A stretch of DNA of 64,000 bases from an uncultured Burkholderiales bacterium (GCA_937949525.1 CALEDT010000058.1:1-64000); one strand, 5' to 3'. Positions 1 to 10,237 are shown, numbered from the stretch's first letter. Program-made: numbers and translations. Notes: generated by a model not told the origin, from the sequence alone.

Positions 1-1
1 C

Positions 2-988
2 GTCGATCACGCCGACCTGATCCGGGAAAAGGTGAAGACGGTCGACCTCGTAGGCGCAGAGCTCTGGCAATTCAACGCCCGCGTCAGCTATCGCGGCGAG
101 TCAACCGAGGCGGTCAACTGGGTCTGTGGCGGCACGCCGGAGTACCCGGAGAACAACACCCATTACGTGGAGCTCGGCCGTAATCTTACGGAAGAGGACG
201 TTGTGGTTGGCCGCCGAGTCGTCGTGCTCGGCCACGGAATTGCCCAGGAGCTGTTTCCCTTTGTCGACCCCGTCGGTAAGACCGTCAAGGTGGACGGCAG
301 CAAGTTCACCGTCCAGGGCGTCTTTGCCGAAAAGGCCTCCGCCATGGGCGGTCAGTTCGATAGCTACGTTTTGATGCCAATTTCGGTATGGACGGAGATG
401 TATGGCACACGCGATGAGCGTGGACGGCCGCGCTCCCTCTTTATTACCGTACGGTCAAAAGCCGGAGTGCCCCTGGAAGAGGCCCTCGAAGAGACCCGTT
501 CGGTACTGCGGGCGACCCGAGGGCTGAGCCCGCGCGACCGCGACACCTTCCACTGGTTCACCACCGACTCGCAGATTCGGGCATTCAACGATGCGTCCGC
601 GGGAGTCAAGACGACGGCCTTCGTGCTGGGAATCGTGGCGCTGGTTGTTGCGGGAATCGGCATCATGAACATCATGCTGGTCTCGGTCACCGAGCGCACG
701 CGCGAGATCGGTATCCGCCTGGCGGTGGGCGCGCGGCCGCGCGACATCCTGGCGCAGTTCCTGGCCGAGGCGGTGATCCTGTCCTTGGTCGGCGCGCTCG
801 TCGGCATCGCGCTGGGTGTCGGCGGCACCATGGCGCTGGCGCACTTCGCCGGCTGGGAGGTGGTGTTGCGACCCGAGGCCATCCTGCTCGCGGTCGCCTC
901 GGCCAGCGCGGTCGGCGTATTCTTTGGCTGGTACCCCTCGCGCAAGGCGGCGCGCATGACGCCGATCGATGCGCTGCGTTACGAATGA
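2..988 (+). CDS. ABC transporter permease, MacB/FtsX type (5' truncated by window edge)
   Basis: Frame is open to the window start; MacB periplasmic core-like segment then FtsX-type C-terminus (GIMNIMLVSVTERTREIGIRLAVGARPRDILAQFLAEAVILS...GWYPSRKAARMTPIDALRYE). Confidence 0.9.
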   Translation, partial: VDHADLIREKVKTVDLVGAELWQFNARVSYRGESTEAVNWVCGGTPEYPENNTHYVELGRNLTEEDVVVGRRVVVLGHGIAQELFPFVDPVGKTVKVDGSKFTVQGVFAEKASAMGGQFDSYVLMPISVWTEMYGTRDERGRPRSLFITVRSKAGVPLEEALEETRSVLRATRGLSPRDRDTFHWFTTDSQIRAFNDASAGVKTTAFVLGIVALVVAGIGIMNIMLVSVTERTREIGIRLAVGARPRDILAQFLAEAVILSLVGALVGIALGVGGTMALAHFAGWEVVLRPEAILLAVASASAVGVFFGWYPSRKAARMTPIDALRYE

Positions 989-1009
989 TCCCATCGTTCA
1001 TGATCCACG

Positions 1010-4000
1010 ATGTCTCGTCTGCCCCGATTCGACCGTAACGACCTCAAACGCTGGCTGGGCGAAGCCGAACTGGCCAAGGCGCGCGATTACATCGAACGCG
1101 TCGATCACCTGGAGATCCGGCCGCCGCGCATCACCGCCAGCGTGCAGGGCACCGGTCCGTTTCCGTATCGCGTGGCGATCAACCTGGACGCGGACAAGCA
1201 CGGCAACCCCCGGCTGGTGGGCGGATGCAGTTGCCCGGTCGGCTGGATGTGCAAGCACGTCGCCGCGGTCATGCTGCACCTGCTGGAGCGGCCCGCCGCG
1301 CCCGACGGCGTGCGTAGCGAAGTACTGAGCTGGCTGGAGGGCTTCGGCGAGGCCGCGCGGCCATCGCCCGAGAAGGCGCGCAAGGCCAACGCACCAGCGG
1401 CCGGCGAGGTGCTGTGCTACGCGCTGCACCCGCCCACCGACGCACGGGACGACTGGAGCGTGCGCCTGTACAAGGCCCGGCGCGATGCCCAGGGCCGGCT
1501 CAGCGGCAAGCTGACGCCCTGGAACAACGTCGAGCGCGCGCTGGTGCAGCCGCCGCGCTTCGTCGCCGATGCGGACCTGGTGATCCTGCGCGCGTTGTGG
1601 GCGCACCGCACGCGCGGTGGCTATGAACAGCGCTTTCCGCTGCGCGGCCAGGCCGGCGATGAATGCCTGCGCCTGATGCTGGCCAGCGGGCGCTTGCTGG
1701 CCGACGTCACGGACCGCCATCCGCTCGCCGCCGGCGAACCGCGTGCCGGCACGCCGGGCTGGCAACTCGACGCCGTCGGTGAAACCGTGTTCGTGTTGCA
1801 GGCCACGCCCCCCATCCAGGGCGCGCTGGCACTGCACAAAGTCTGGTACATCGACGGCGAACGGCATGAACTGGGCGAGCTGACGCTGGATGCGCCGGCG
1901 CCGGTGATCGCGCGCCTGCTGGCCCTGCCGCCGCTGAACGCGCGCGAGCTGGCGCTGGTGGCCGGTGCGCTGCGCCAGCACGCGCCGCAACTGCCGGCGC
2001 CCGCGACCCCGGCACTGCGCTCGATCGACGTGGAGCCGCGTTGTTCGTTGGCGCTCGGCACCCTGGAGGTGATCGACGCCGGCCGCTACCGGGGTTACCG
2101 CTACGGTGAACGCTTGTTCGATTTCCTGTTGCCGACCTTCCACTATGACGAGATCGTCGTGCAGCCGGGACAACGTCAGGAGTATTTCGTCACCGCGCAG
2201 GGCGAGACCGTGCATGTCCGCCGGCGCATGGACCGCGAAAACGCGCGCTTGGCCGAGCTCGCGCGGCACGGCGTCGAACCGGTGCCGGCCAATACGCTGT
2301 TCGCCACCCGGCCGCGCCCGCCCCACCTGTTCGGCCTGGAGAGCCCCGCGCACTGGCCGGCATTCATGGCCGAAGACGTGCCGGCGCTGCGGGCGGCCGG
2401 CTGGCAGGTGGAGATGGCGCCGGATTTCCGCCATCTGGTGCTGGACGTGGAGAGCTGGGACGCGCAACTGGAAGAAGACGAGGGCGGCTGGTTCAGTCTG
2501 GACATGGGCATCGTGGTCGATGGCCGGCGGCTGCCGCTCGCACCCCTGCTGTACGAATTGTTCAAACGCGACGTGCGCTGGCTCGATGCCGACAGCCTGG
2601 CGCGCATCGCGGATGACGCGCCGGTGATCCTGACCACCGCGGACGGCACCCGCCTGCGCATGCCGGCCGGCCGCATCAAGCCGCTGGCACGCACGCTGAT
2701 CGACCTGTTCGACGCGCCACCCGGCGACGGGCCGCTGCGCCTGTCGCGCCTGGACGCGCCGCGCCTGGAGGAGCTGAACGAAGGTTGGCGCATCGAAGGC
2801 ATGGCAGCGGTGACGCGTTTCGCGCGCGAACTGTGCCAAGCCGACGGCGTGCGTACCGTACCGCCGCCGGCCGGACTGGCGCTGACCCCCCGCCCCTACC
2901 AACTGGAAGGGCTGGCCTGGCTGCAATACCTGCGCGAACACGGCCTGGCCGGCATCCTGGCCGACGACATGGGTCTGGGCAAGACCGCGCAGACGCTGGC
3001 GCATCTGTTGCTGGAAAAGGAAGCGGGGCGCATGGACCGGCCCAGCCTGGTGGTACTGCCCACCTCGCTGATCTTCAACTGGAAACGCGAGGCGGCGCGC
3101 TTCGCCCCCGGTCTGCGCGTGCTGTCACTACACGGCCCGGAACGCGCCGAGCGCTTCGCCGACATCCCCGACCACGACGTCATCCTCACCACCTATCCGC
3201 TGTTGTGGCGTGACGAGGAAGCGCTGGCGCGGCACGACTACCACCTGCTGATCCTGGACGAGGCGCAGACCGTCAAGAACGCCGCCAGCCACGCCGCGCG
3301 CGTGGTGCGCACGCTGCGCGCGCGCCATCGCCTGTGCCTGACCGGCACGCCACTGGAAAACCACTTGGGCGAGCTGTGGGCGCAATTCGACTTCCTGCTA
3401 CCCGGCTTCCTGGGGGACGCCAAATCGTTCACCAAAACCTGGCGCACGCCCATCGAGAAACATGGCGACCGGCTGCGCCGCGACCTGCTGGCGGCGCGGG
3501 TCAAACCCTTCATCCTGCGCCGGCGCAAGCAGGACGTGGCGCGCGAATTGCCGCCCAAGACCGTGATCGTGCGCAGCGTGGAACTGGAGGGCGGCCAGCG
3601 CGACCTGTACGAGACCGTGCGCAGCGCGATGGACGAAAAAGTGCGCGAAGCCATCGCCGCCCAAGGCTTCGCGCGCAGCCAGATCGTCATCCTCGACGCC
3701 CTGCTCAAGCTGCGTCAGGTCTGCTGCGATCCGCGTCTGGTGAAGCTCGACGCGGCGAAGAAGGTCAAGGAGCGCGCCAAGCTCGACCAGCTCATGGACA
3801 TGCTGCCCGAACTGGTGGACGAGGGCCGGCGCATCCTGGTGTTCTCGCAGTTCACCAGCATGCTGGAACTGATCGAGCGTGAACTGGTGCGGCGGGAACT
3901 CGGCCATGTGCTGCTCACCGGCGAGACGCGCGACCGCGAGGCCGCGATCCGCCGCTTTCAGGAGGGCGAGGTGCCGATCTTCCTGATCAGCCTCAAGGCC

Positions 4001-4300
4001 GGCGGCGTCGGTCTCAACCTCACCGCCGCCGATACCGTGATCCATTACGATCCCTGGTGGAACCCGGCCGTGGAGAACCAGGCCACCGACCGCGCGCACC
4101 GGCTCGGCCAGGACAAGAATGTGTTCGTCTACAAGCTGGTGGTGGCCGGCAGTATCGAGGAAAAGATCCTCGCGCTGCAGGAGAAGAAGGCCGAGCTGGC
4201 CGCCGGCGTGCTGTCCGAGGACGCCGCCGCGCTGAGCAAGTTCGGCGAAGCCGACATCCAGGCGTTGCTCGCCCCGCTGCCGGTGGACGGACGCGGCTGA
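1010..4300 (+). CDS. SNF2-family DEAD/DEAH-box helicase with N-terminal SWIM zinc finger
   Basis: SWIM motif CSCPVGWMCKHVAAVML; Walker A DDMGLGKTAQ; Walker B LILDEAQ; helicase motifs LTGTPLEN, FSQFTSMLELIE, ISLKAGGVGLNLTAADTVIHYDPWWNPAVENQATDRAHRLGQ. Confidence 0.93.
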   Translation: MSRLPRFDRNDLKRWLGEAELAKARDYIERVDHLEIRPPRITASVQGTGPFPYRVAINLDADKHGNPRLVGGCSCPVGWMCKHVAAVMLHLLERPAAPDGVRSEVLSWLEGFGEAARPSPEKARKANAPAAGEVLCYALHPPTDARDDWSVRLYKARRDAQGRLSGKLTPWNNVERALVQPPRFVADADLVILRALWAHRTRGGYEQRFPLRGQAGDECLRLMLASGRLLADVTDRHPLAAGEPRAGTPGWQLDAVGETVFVLQATPPIQGALALHKVWYIDGERHELGELTLDAPAPVIARLLALPPLNARELALVAGALRQHAPQLPAPATPALRSIDVEPRCSLALGTLEVIDAGRYRGYRYGERLFDFLLPTFHYDEIVVQPGQRQEYFVTAQGETVHVRRRMDRENARLAELARHGVEPVPANTLFATRPRPPHLFGLESPAHWPAFMAEDVPALRAAGWQVEMAPDFRHLVLDVESWDAQLEEDEGGWFSLDMGIVVDGRRLPLAPLLYELFKRDVRWLDADSLARIADDAPVILTTADGTRLRMPAGRIKPLARTLIDLFDAPPGDGPLRLSRLDAPRLEELNEGWRIEGMAAVTRFARELCQADGVRTVPPPAGLALTPRPYQLEGLAWLQYLREHGLAGILADDMGLGKTAQTLAHLLLEKEAGRMDRPSLVVLPTSLIFNWKREAARFAPGLRVLSLHGPERAERFADIPDHDVILTTYPLLWRDEEALARHDYHLLILDEAQTVKNAASHAARVVRTLRARHRLCLTGTPLENHLGELWAQFDFLLPGFLGDAKSFTKTWRTPIEKHGDRLRRDLLAARVKPFILRRRKQDVARELPPKTVIVRSVELEGGQRDLYETVRSAMDEKVREAIAAQGFARSQIVILDALLKLRQVCCDPRLVKLDAAKKVKERAKLDQLMDMLPELVDEGRRILVFSQFTSMLELIERELVRRELGHVLLTGETRDREAAIRRFQEGEVPIFLISLKAGGVGLNLTAADTVIHYDPWWNPAVENQATDRAHRLGQDKNVFVYKLVVAGSIEEKILALQEKKAELAAGVLSEDAAALSKFGEADIQALLAPLPVDGRG

Positions 4301-4377
4301 CTTGGCCGGCGCGAAGGGCCGCATGGGTGGCGCGACGAATGGGAGTAACATGGGCCATCCCACGCGCCGGATCGAAC

Positions 4378-4914
4378 ATGCACGCTAGCCGCCACATCCT
4401 CGCCTGGGCCTGCGCCCTCGCGCTCGCCGCTCCGGCCTGGTCCCAGGAGACCCAGGCCGAAGCGGCTGCGCCGCCGGCGGCGACCGTGTCACCACCGACG
4501 CTGTCGGATCTGGGCCGTTCGCTGCGCACCTATTTCAGCGAGGAGGAGCTCGCGCTGCTGTTCGAGTACATGCGCAACTCGGTCATCGCCGCGTTCAAGG
4601 GCGAAGAGGTCTACCTGCCGCCCGACATCACCTTCAAACTGGAAGTGTTGATGGTGCGCCTGAAGAAGGAAGGCGGCCATTACATGGACAACCTGATCCG
4701 CCAGATGGAGCGCGATCTGGCGCGCAGCCTGAAGGAAAAGCTGAAACCGCCGCCGGTCCGGGACCAGCCCTACGAAGTGCCACCCTACCCGCGCCCGCTG
4801 CCGCCGCCGGTACTGCCACTGCCGCTGCCGATCACCCCGCCTCCGCCCATGCTGCCCCCGGGCGTCCCGCCAGCAACCCCGATCGAGCCATCGGCTCCGA
4901 CCAACGCCCGGTAG
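4378..4914 (+). CDS. Hypothetical secreted protein with proline-rich C-terminal tail
   Basis: ATG at 4378 followed by signal peptide-like MHASRHILAWACALALAAPAWSQ; C-terminus YPRPLPPPVLPLPLPITPPPPMLPPGVPPATP; overlaps the 3' end of the minus-strand GGDEF-EAL gene. Confidence 0.65.
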   Translation: MHASRHILAWACALALAAPAWSQETQAEAAAPPAATVSPPTLSDLGRSLRTYFSEEELALLFEYMRNSVIAAFKGEEVYLPPDITFKLEVLMVRLKKEGGHYMDNLIRQMERDLARSLKEKLKPPPVRDQPYEVPPYPRPLPPPVLPLPLPITPPPPMLPPGVPPATPIEPSAPTNAR

Positions 4915-7421
4915 GCGGCCGTGAAGCCGGCGAAGCCGGCGGCGAATTCGGCTGCCGTCAACGGTCGCGCCAGCAGATACCCCTGCGCGGCGAAGCCCTG
5001 CCCGCCGGCCAGGTTGTGCAGGCGAAGCAGTTGCGCCCGCGTCTCGACCCCCTCGGCCACCACGCCCATGCGCAGGCTGCGCGCCAGGCCGACGACTGCC
5101 TCCACCACTGCCGTGTCGTCGCTCTCGATGCCCAGGCCGTCGACGAAGGTCTTGTCGATCTTGAGCACGTCGACCGGAAAGCGGCGCAGGTAAGCGAGCG
5201 ACGAATACCCCGTGCCGAAGTCGTCGATGGCGATGCGGCAACCCATGCGCTTGAGCCGGTGCAGCACTTCCTGGCCGCGCGCCACGTCCTCCATCACCAC
5301 CGATTCGGTGATCTCCAGTTCCAGCGCGTCGCCCGGCAACGCGTGCGCCGCCAGTATCTCGGCGATGCGCTCGGCCAGTCCGTCGTGGCGGAACTGCGCG
5401 GCCGACAGGTTCACCGCCACCCGCAACGCCGGATCCAGACGCGCACGCCATTCGGCGCACTGGCGGCAGGCTTCGCGCAGCGCGAAACCACCGAGATCGG
5501 TGATCAGCCCGCTCTTCTCGGCCACCGGGATGAACCGCGCCGGGGCCACCGGGCCCAGCTCGGCCGAATTCCAGCGCAATAGCGCTTCCAGCCCGGTGAC
5601 GCACCCGTCCTGAGCGAATTGCGGCTGATAGTGCAGTTCCAGTTCGCCGGCCGACAGCGCGTTGCGCAACCCGTTCTCGATGCGCAGCGTCTCGGCCACC
5701 GCCGCCGCCATGTCCTCGGTGAAGAACTGGAACGTACCGCGCCCGCGGTCCTTGGCCCGGTACATGGCCACGTCGGCATTGCGCAGCAACTGCTCGGCGC
5801 TGACGCCATCGGCCGGATAGAAGGTGATGCCGACACTGGCGCCGCAGGCGACATCGTAGCCCTGGACGCGGCACGGCGTCGCCAGAACGCGTGTGATCTC
5901 CTCGGCCATGGTCGCGGTGTTCTCCGGACCGCCGGGGTCGGGCAGCAGCAGCGCAAACTCGTCGCCGCCCAGCCGCGCCACGGTGTCCGCCTCGCGCACG
6001 CACGCGCGCAGACGGCGCGCGATCTCCACCAGCAGTTCGTCGCCGGCGGCGTGGCCCAGCGTGTCGTTGACATTCTTGAAGTTGTCGAGATCGAGAAACA
6101 GCAGGGCCAGGCTGCCGCGTTCACGCCGCGCGCGCGCCAGCCCCTGGCGCAGGCGGTCATGGAACAGGAAGCGGTTGGGCAGACCGGTCAACGTGTCGAA
6201 GTAGGCCAGATTGGCCAGGCGTTCGCGCGATTCCACCAGCTCGGACACGTCGGAGGCGATGCCGACATACAGCCGTTCGCCGGCTTCGGTATCGACGGCG
6301 TCGATGTTGATCCATTGCACGAACACCGCACCGTTTTTGCGCCGGTTGTGCATTTCCCCCTGCCAACGTCCCTCGACCAGCAGCCGTTGCCACAGTGCCC
6401 GATAGAACCCTCCATCCTGCATGCCGGACCTGAGGATGCGCGGATTTCGCCCGAGCAGCTCGGATTCGGCATAGCCGGTCATGGCGCAATAGGCCTGGTT
6501 GACGCGCACGATATTGCCGTCGCGATCGGTGACCACGATGCCCTGGTGGCTGCGATCGAACACGGTGCCGGCCAGACGCAGATCGCGCTCGCGCTGACGC
6601 AGGCTGTCGACATAACGCACGGCCAGCCAGGCCAAAGCCAGCGACAGCATGCCCACGCTGAGCAGCAGGCCGACGCGGTAACGCTCCACCCGCCGTTGTT
6701 CGGTGAGCAGCAGACGATGGTTGACGTCGGCCAGCACGGCCAGGCGCGCGCGCGCGTCACCGTGTACGATGGCCGCCAGATCGCGCTCCAGCGCCGGGCT
6801 CTCGCGCACGATGAGCTGGGCATGTCGGGTCAAGCGGCCGAGCTCCTCGCGTGCCGCATACGACAAACCCGCGGCCGGAGGCAGCGCCGGCGCCGATGCC
6901 GTGCCAACGTCGCCGCCGGGCTCGCCCAGAGCACGCATGAACAACTGCTGCGACAGCGTGGCCAGTTGCAGACGCAGGGCATTGCCGTCGGCATTCGACG
7001 GCAATGCCCGCATGAACGCCAGCGCATCGCTTTGGAAATAACGCAGCGAATTGCGCACCAGGGCATTGCGCAGCTTGAAGTCTTCCCAATGTTGCTCCAG
7101 GGATACCACCGCCTCGCGATAGCCCTGCCACGACGCGTGCAGTGCAGGCAAATTCTCGATTTCCTCGGCCAGCGCGGCCTGTTCCGCCTGAATCCGCGCC
7201 AGCCAGGCATTGCCTTCGTCATAGTTGGCGCCGATACCGTGGCGCAGGCCGATGACCAGTTCCCGCAGACGGCCATGCGCCAGCTCCAGCGCGGTGATGT
7301 GCGCGCGCACCCGTTCGTGCCGCTGTGCGTCGCCGCGCACGCCCGGCAGCAGCCAGACCACGGCCAGCACCGCAAAGACCAGCGCGACCAGCATCCACCG
7401 GCGGGTCGACAAGCGCTTCAC
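4785..7421 (-). CDS. Membrane-bound GGDEF/EAL protein with PAS domain and periplasmic DAHL-like sensor
   Basis: N-terminal TM; helical region with LRNALVRNSLRYF (DAHL-like); PAS (VFDRSHQGIVVTDRDGNIVRVNQAYCAMTGY); READTVARLGGDEF (RxxD I-site plus GGDEF); GLEALLRW and DDFGTGYSSLAYLRRFPVDVLKIDKTFV of EAL. Confidence 0.95.
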   Translation of the reverse strand: MKRLSTRRWMLVALVFAVLAVVWLLPGVRGDAQRHERVRAHITALELAHGRLRELVIGLRHGIGANYDEGNAWLARIQAEQAALAEEIENLPALHASWQGYREAVVSLEQHWEDFKLRNALVRNSLRYFQSDALAFMRALPSNADGNALRLQLATLSQQLFMRALGEPGGDVGTASAPALPPAAGLSYAAREELGRLTRHAQLIVRESPALERDLAAIVHGDARARLAVLADVNHRLLLTEQRRVERYRVGLLLSVGMLSLALAWLAVRYVDSLRQRERDLRLAGTVFDRSHQGIVVTDRDGNIVRVNQAYCAMTGYAESELLGRNPRILRSGMQDGGFYRALWQRLLVEGRWQGEMHNRRKNGAVFVQWINIDAVDTEAGERLYVGIASDVSELVESRERLANLAYFDTLTGLPNRFLFHDRLRQGLARARRERGSLALLFLDLDNFKNVNDTLGHAAGDELLVEIARRLRACVREADTVARLGGDEFALLLPDPGGPENTATMAEEITRVLATPCRVQGYDVACGASVGITFYPADGVSAEQLLRNADVAMYRAKDRGRGTFQFFTEDMAAAVAETLRIENGLRNALSAGELELHYQPQFAQDGCVTGLEALLRWNSAELGPVAPARFIPVAEKSGLITDLGGFALREACRQCAEWRARLDPALRVAVNLSAAQFRHDGLAERIAEILAAHALPGDALELEITESVVMEDVARGQEVLHRLKRMGCRIAIDDFGTGYSSLAYLRRFPVDVLKIDKTFVDGLGIESDDTAVVEAVVGLARSLRMGVVAEGVETRAQLLRLHNLAGGQGFAAQGYLLARPLTAAEFAAGFAGFTAAYRALVGADGSIGVAGGTPGGSMGGGGVIGSGSGSTGGGSGRG

Positions 7422-8485
7422 GACGACGCCCTGCGCACGGCCGGGAGGGTGCCGGTCAGACTTTTGAGAAAAGCAATCAGCGCGGCCTTGTCCTCGGCCG
7501 ACAGCGCCACGCCCAACTGGTAGCGGGCCATGATGTCCACCGCCTCCTCCAGCGTCGCGATCGATCCGTCATGGAAATACGGGGCGGTGAGCGCCACGTT
7601 GCGCAATCCGGGCACCTTGAATACGTGACGGTCCTGCTCGCGCCGGCTGACGTTGTAGCGCCCCAGATCGCTGTCGACGACGGCCCGGCCGCGGTCGGCG
7701 AAGAAGTCGCCCATGACGCCCAGGTGGGCATACATGTTGCCGCCCAGATTGACCCCCTGATGACAGGCGATGCAGCCCAGTTCGCGGAAACGTTGCCAGC
7801 CGCGCCGCGCCAGCGGACTCAGTGCCGCTTCGTCGCCGCGCAGAAAACGGTCGAACGGCGCGTCCGGGGTGATCAGACTGCGCTGGAATTCCGCCAATGC
7901 GCGCTGGATGTTTTCGGCGGTGATGCCGTCCCGCCAGATCGCGCGAAAGTCGCGCCGGTAGCGTGCATCCCGACCCAACCGACCGAGCACCTGCGCCCAG
8001 TTGGAATCCATCTCCACCGGGTTGTGCACCGGGCCGGCGACCTGTTCCTCCAGCGTCGCCGCCCGGCCGTCCCAGAACTGGCGGAAGTTGAACGCCGTGT
8101 TGAACACCGTCGGACTGTTGCGCTCGCCAACCCGGCCGTCGATACCGACTGCCAGCGGGCGTCCGTCGGTCCCCGCCTTCGACAGGTCATGGCAATTGGC
8201 GCAGGCCACCGATGCGTCGCGCGACAACCGGGTATCGTGGAACAGCCGCCGGCCCAGTTCCACTTTGCGCGCGTCGAGGGGAAGTTCGGACGGCAGCGGC
8301 ATCACCGACTGACCGGTGCCCGCAGGAAACCAAACCGTGGCGGGCGCATCCCCGTCATCCGGGCGCATCCACGCCAACCAGGTTGCCCACATCAACGCCA
8401 CGAGCAAGGCAACCAGCAGTGTCAACCCCTGTTTCCCGTGCAAATCCACGGCCCCAGTGAAATGAAGGGGCGAATTATCCCTCAC
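7418..8485 (-). CDS. Di-haem cytochrome c peroxidase family protein (CCP/MauG-like)
   Basis: Two CXXCH motifs (CANCHD, CIACHQG); FHDTRLSRDASVACANCHDLSKAGTDG; VFKVPGLRNVALTAPYFHDGS; GTG start assumed. Confidence 0.92.
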   Translation of the reverse strand: MRDNSPLHFTGAVDLHGKQGLTLLVALLVALMWATWLAWMRPDDGDAPATVWFPAGTGQSVMPLPSELPLDARKVELGRRLFHDTRLSRDASVACANCHDLSKAGTDGRPLAVGIDGRVGERNSPTVFNTAFNFRQFWDGRAATLEEQVAGPVHNPVEMDSNWAQVLGRLGRDARYRRDFRAIWRDGITAENIQRALAEFQRSLITPDAPFDRFLRGDEAALSPLARRGWQRFRELGCIACHQGVNLGGNMYAHLGVMGDFFADRGRAVVDSDLGRYNVSRREQDRHVFKVPGLRNVALTAPYFHDGSIATLEEAVDIMARYQLGVALSAEDKAALIAFLKSLTGTLPAVRRASS

Positions 8486-8590
8486 CCGTGGGGATCATCG
8501 ACCTTGGTATGGTTGTTTTTACCTAGGCTCCGCTCACTGGACCATGATCCGGCACCGCGCGCCACGGCAACGCGCGGCGCCGGCATGCCA

Positions 8591-9085
8591 TCACAGACTG
8601 GCGGTTTCCAGTTCGAAGGCAATGGACTGGATGCCCTTGCGCGCGCACACCTCGTCCTGTTCACCGGTGGCAGCGCCGGAAACGCCCACCGCGCCGACGA
8701 TGTTGCCGGCCGCCTCGATCGGGATGCCGCCGGCGGAGAACACCAGGCCATCGACCTTGCCGACCGAGAACGGCTTGGTGAAACGATCCTCCAGCGTGGA
8801 CAGCGGCGCATTGAAGTTGACCGCGGTATAGGCTTTCTGCCGGCTCACCTCCAGGGTCACCCGGGGTGCCAGGGTGTCGCGCAGCACCACCATGGGATCA
8901 CCGCTGCGGTCGACCACGGTGACACCGATCTGGATGCCTTCCTTGCGACATGCGGCCACCGTCGCCAGCGCGATCTTTTCCGCGGCCTCCAGGGTCAGGC
9001 GCGGAATCTTCACCACCACCGGATCGGCCTGCGCCAACAGCGGTGCGCACAACAGCGGTATCAGGGGATACAGGGCTTTCTTCAT
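8591..9085 (-). CDS. GlcG/HbpS-family (haem-binding-like) secreted protein
   Basis: ATG at 9085 preceded by GAGGAG SD; signal peptide MKKALYPLIPLLCAPLLAQA; ALATVAACRKEGIQIGVTVVDRSGDPMVVLRDTLAPRVTLEVSRQKAYTAVNF and GGIPIEAAGNIVGAVGVSGA are family-typical. Confidence 0.85.
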   Translation of the reverse strand: MKKALYPLIPLLCAPLLAQADPVVVKIPRLTLEAAEKIALATVAACRKEGIQIGVTVVDRSGDPMVVLRDTLAPRVTLEVSRQKAYTAVNFNAPLSTLEDRFTKPFSVGKVDGLVFSAGGIPIEAAGNIVGAVGVSGAATGEQDEVCARKGIQSIAFELETASL

Positions 9086-9389
9086 GATGTCTCCTCTCGG
9101 TTTGACGAACGTTCGGCAGCGAAAGACGGCCCGCGCAACCCGTACCGTGGCACGACCCATTGATTGCCAAAGCCCAAGGCCGCGGCTCGAACCGCCCGAG
9201 CTAGACGGGGCAACGCCGCGGCGAGTTCCCACGCATCCCGCCCCGTCGACGCGGGAATCCGATGCCGCAACCGGACGCAGCCCGGACAGGCGTCGGACCT
9301 GCCGGATCAGCGGTTTGCCCAGCGAGGCCCGCTCGCGGCATGAGGCAAAACGATACACTGGGCGCCCCTGACCGACGCCATGCTCCGCG

Positions 9390-10163
9390 ATGAAGCTTGC
9401 CACCTGGAACGTCAACTCCCTCAAGATCCGTCTGCCGCAGTTGCTGGACTGGCTTCAAGCTGCTGCACCGGATGTGGTCTGCCTGCAGGAAACCAAGCTG
9501 GAGGATGCCCGATTCCCTCGGGCGGAGATCGAAGCCGCCGGCTGGCAGGCCGCCTTTGCCGGGCAGAAAACCTACAATGGCGTGGCCATTCTGAGCCGCG
9601 CACCGCTGGGCGACGTGCAGGTTGGCATCCCCGATTTCCCCGACGAGCAACAGCGGGTGCTGGCGGCAACGGTAGCGAACTGCCGTATCGTGTGCGTGTA
9701 TGTGCCCAACGGCCAGGCACTGGATTCCGACAAGTACGCGTACAAGTTGCGCTGGCTGGACGCGCTGATCGCCTGGCTGCGCGATGAACTCACGCGCCAC
9801 CCTCGCCTGGCTTTGCTGGGTGATTACAACATCGCGCCGGATGATCGCGATGTGCACGACCCGGTGGCGTGGGCGGGTCAGGTGCTGGTGTCCGAACCGG
9901 AACGGCAACGCTTTCAGGCCTTGCTGGACCTGGGCCTGAAGGACGCTTTCCGCCTGTTCGAGCAGCCGGAACAAAGCTATTCCTGGTGGGATTATCGTCA
10001 GGCGGCGTTTCGTCGCAATCTGGGACTGCGCATCGACCATATCCTGCTGTCGCCGGAACTGGCCGCGCGCTGCGTGGCATGCGAGATCGACAAGGCGCCG
10101 CGCCGATTGGAACGGCCCTCGGATCACACGCCGGTGGTAGCCACGCTGAACGCGCCGACGTGA
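9390..10163 (+). CDS. xthA: Exodeoxyribonuclease III
   Basis: [22 protein letters not shown]...[10 protein letters not shown]...[16 protein letters not shown]...[11 protein letters not shown]...DHTPVVATL. Confidence 0.93.
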   Translation: MKLATWNVNSLKIRLPQLLDWLQAAAPDVVCLQETKLEDARFPRAEIEAAGWQAAFAGQKTYNGVAILSRAPLGDVQVGIPDFPDEQQRVLAATVANCRIVCVYVPNGQALDSDKYAYKLRWLDALIAWLRDELTRHPRLALLGDYNIAPDDRDVHDPVAWAGQVLVSEPERQRFQALLDLGLKDAFRLFEQPEQSYSWWDYRQAAFRRNLGLRIDHILLSPELAARCVACEIDKAPRRLERPSDHTPVVATLNAPT

Positions 10164-10237
10164 ACCAAACCCGCCGTCCCAGCGATCCAGAAACCCCATG
10201 GGTTGGCCTGACGCGGGAAGCCTAACGGGGCTTGCGG

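Noticed and set aside
998-3004. 668-aa minus-strand ORF opposite the SNF2 helicase
   Set aside because: Antisense to a gene with unambiguous helicase motifs; Arg/Gln/His-rich low-complexity translation typical of spurious ORFs in high-GC DNA.
4489-6003. 504-aa minus-strand ORF in an alternative frame across the EAL gene
   Set aside because: Gly/Arg-rich frame-shadow of the GGDEF-EAL CDS.
5619-7523. 634-aa plus-strand ORF opposite the GGDEF-EAL gene
   Set aside because: Antisense of a strongly supported gene; translation has no domain-like character.
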